The notes under the pieces: model-generated | Databases searched by the model: none | What the model was told of the DNA's origin: nothing | The model's input: only the letters and a program-made list of their open reading frames with translations | Shown: positions 62,730 to 64,000 of the stretch, piece after piece | How positions within the stretch are numbered: the first letter of the stretch is position 1 | How the letters are laid out: each line of letters begins with the position of its first letter | Assembly: GCF_000367365.1 (NCBI RefSeq) | Contig: NZ_BARF01000084.1 | Span: 62,001-126,000 of the forward strand | Source: Streptomyces prunicolor NBRC 13075 | GTDB taxonomy: Bacteria > Actinomycetota > Actinomycetes > Streptomycetales > Streptomycetaceae | Reading direction: 5' to 3' | Length of the DNA: 64,000 nt | Program-made: the position numbers and the translations under genes

Positions 62730-64000
62730 TCAGAACGGCGCGGGGCCGCGCTGGTGGGTGGTCTGGGAGACGGCGGCGCGCTGCGCGCGACGGCGGGCAG
62801 CCTCGACCTCGAGTTCGTCCGCCTCCGCGCGGGCGGCGTCCTCGGCGGCCCAGCGCGCCATGAGCACGGCCACGGCCTCGGCGGGGGTCTGGCAGCACCG
62901 ACGGCACATCCCGTCGTCGGGGACGTCGCCGACGAGCGGGCGCCCGCAGTCGACGCACTCGGGCCGCGGGGCGGAGGCGCCGCCGGTCCGGCGCGGGTCC
63001 TCGCCGCGGCTGAAGGCGGCCCGCCGGTACGCCCGGCGCTCCACGCAAGCCCGGCACTCGTCGCCCGTGTCGACCATGACGCCGTCCTCGCACGACGGGT
63101 CAGGGCAGTACGGCGTCGGCCCGATCAGGGCCATGGCCGCGCCGATCGGGTTGCGGATCTGGCCGTCGTGGAAGGCGGGCTCGAAGCCCCAGCCGACCCA
63201 GCGGCGGCCGATGCGTCCGGCGATCTGCTCGGGCGTCCGGGCATCCAGGGCAGCGAGCGCCGCACGGTGGTTGTTGCCCGGGATCCGCTGGCCGGGCAGC
63301 TGGGCGAGCAGCGGGCGGGGAAGCGCCCCCTCGACGACCCGCAGGGCCGCCCTCTGCTCACTGGTCAGGCTCAGCGTCTTGCTCGCGGCGGAGCCGCCGC
63401 CTGCTCGCGCGCTACTACCTGCACCAGTCCTACGGACGTCAGCGGCGCTACGCGCCGAAGGCGCCAGCTCGGAAGGTATCTCGGAAGGTGTCTTAGAAGG
63501 TTGGGGGACTGTCAGTCCCTGGGCCAGGGACTCAGAGTCCGGGGGGTGGGGACTCTCAGTCCCTGGGTTACCTCCGGTAGGCCAGGGACTCTCAGTCCCT
63601 GACCCCCAGGGACTCTCAGTCCCTGGGTCGGCGCCCTGGTCGTCCTGCTTCGGGCGCTTCCTTCCCTTGTCGGACCGGGCGGTCTTGGGCGGCGCCTCAG
63701 CAAGATCGGGGCGCGTCTGCCGGGTGATGGGCGGGCGGCCGAGCGACTCCCGCTGGTGATTGATCTCGGCGAGCTGAGCACGGCTGTACCAGGACGCCGG
63801 GATCATGACCTCCCACGGCACCGGCCGCTGCGCCTCCGGGATCCGCAGCCAGACCTCCGACAGGTGCTCTGTCTGGCGCCGCAGGATGCCCCGCTGCTCC
63901 ATCTCCCGGCACTTCCGACCTGCGGTCTTCGGGTCCACGCGCGCGACCTTCGCGAGGGTCGGGTACGAGCGGAAGCAGTTCATCCCGTCGAAGTCACCCT
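62730..64000 (-). CDS. Winged-helix replication initiator-like protein (5' end off the window)
   Basis: At least 423 residues; the frame is open to the right edge (GDFDG precedes the first in-window ATG at 63983, in the middle of a helix-turn-helix), so the true start lies outside. The N-terminus (FRSYPTLAKVARVDPKTAGRKCREMEQRGIL) is a winged helix as in plasmid and phage initiators. A Pro/Ser/Gly linker holds repeated GTESP units encoded by iterons. The C-terminal part has CPDPSCEDG ... CRAC and CVDCGRPL ... CRRCC zinc sites. An initiator whose gene contains its own origin, like lambda O, is the best model. Confidence 0.6.
   Translation of the reverse strand, partial: GDFDGMNCFRSYPTLAKVARVDPKTAGRKCREMEQRGILRRQTEHLSEVWLRIPEAQRPVPWEVMIPASWYSRAQLAEINHQRESLGRPPITRQTRPDLAEAPPKTARSDKGRKRPKQDDQGADPGTESPWGSGTESPWPTGGNPGTESPHPPDSESLAQGLTVPQPSKTPSEIPSELAPSARSAADVRRTGAGSSARAGGGSAASKTLSLTSEQRAALRVVEGALPRPLLAQLPGQRIPGNNHRAALAALDARTPEQIAGRIGRRWVGWGFEPAFHDGQIRNPIGAAMALIGPTPYCPDPSCEDGVMVDTGDECRACVERRAYRRAAFSRGEDPRRTGGASAPRPECVDCGRPLVGDVPDDGMCRRCCQTPAEAVAVLMARWAAEDAARAEADELEVEAARRRAQRAAVSQTTHQRGPAPF
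63505..63623. repeat. Five iterons inside the initiator-like gene (candidate origin)
   Basis: Five 15-bp units GGGACTNNNAGTCCC start at 63505, 63527, 63549, 63585 and 63609; the second is imperfect at its last base. Each is a 6-bp inverted repeat. Spacing of 22, 22, 36 and 24 bp is near whole helical turns for most pairs. On the coding strand they give GTESP or related residues in a disordered linker, so protein needs are weak and DNA function is likely. Confidence 0.7.

Noticed and set aside
1..64000. Integrase, attachment sites, lysis genes, DNA polymerase
   Set aside because: None found in the window; attachment sites cannot be judged without the element's ends.

Overview
The window reads as a high-GC actinobacterial, most likely Streptomyces, temperate phage or plasmid-phage. 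It has Streptomyces codon usage, a head and tail gene set typical of siphovirus-like actinophages, and at the right end small membrane and DNA-binding genes of the kind found on Streptomyces conjugative plasmids and AICEs (an SpdB-like spread protein, a DUF6233-like protein, a wHTH initiator-like protein with iterons). No integrase, lysis gene or complete replication set is present, and both ends of the window cut through a gene. Nearly all genes are on the minus strand, so transcription runs right to left.

Layout, in the direction of transcription. (1) 64.0-52.0 kb: a replication/plasmid-like region. An initiator-like gene carries five 15-bp iterons inside its coding sequence. It is followed by a chain of overlapping small genes, a regulatory stretch with genes on both strands (55.1-58.5 kb, with an 18-bp-armed palindrome beside a helix-turn-helix gene), and a membrane 'spread' operon. 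(2) 51.6-33.4 kb: an early/middle region of about 28 mostly small genes, including a ParB-like protein, three DNA methyltransferase-like proteins, a ComM/ChlI-domain protein and a SWIM zinc-finger protein. Nine copies of a ~92-bp structured intergenic cassette head the gene groups. (3) 33.2-27.0 kb: a possible DNA-modification cassette (PAPS-reductase-like, methyltransferase/acyltransferase-like, ParB-like), a tRNA-Gly(TCC), and small and large terminase. (4) 26.0-1 kb: the late operon. In order it has a membrane protein, portal, a 1252-residue MuF/2H-phosphoesterase/protease fusion, two CxC mini-proteins, major capsid protein, a C2H2-finger protein, two very large cysteine-rich repeat proteins, paralogous fibre-like proteins, a GT-B glycosyltransferase, major tail protein, a Stealth-like transferase, head-tail connectors, frameshifted tail chaperones and the start of the tape measure. 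Most late genes overlap by 1-11 nt and are probably translationally coupled.

The most unusual signal is non-coding. A loop sequence of the form CTGGYT(N)AGGG recurs at 13 sites. Nine are the early cassettes, on stems whose sequences change in a compensatory way. Four lie just upstream of late structural genes (capsid, major tail, tail chaperone, tape measure), two of them next to a hairpin that contains the Shine-Dalgarno sequence. This suggests one RNA-level or transcription-level control system for the whole element.

Other points of interest are: a 2H phosphoesterase built into the MuF/protease polyprotein; beta-clamp-like QLDLF motifs in DNA-modification proteins; two transferases placed to glycosylate the virion; and the coexistence of phage structural genes with plasmid spread genes. 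Two single genes (5.8-6.6 kb and 26.4-26.9 kb) sit in non-coding gaps and look like later insertions (morons). Functions rest on motifs read by eye; no database search was possible.
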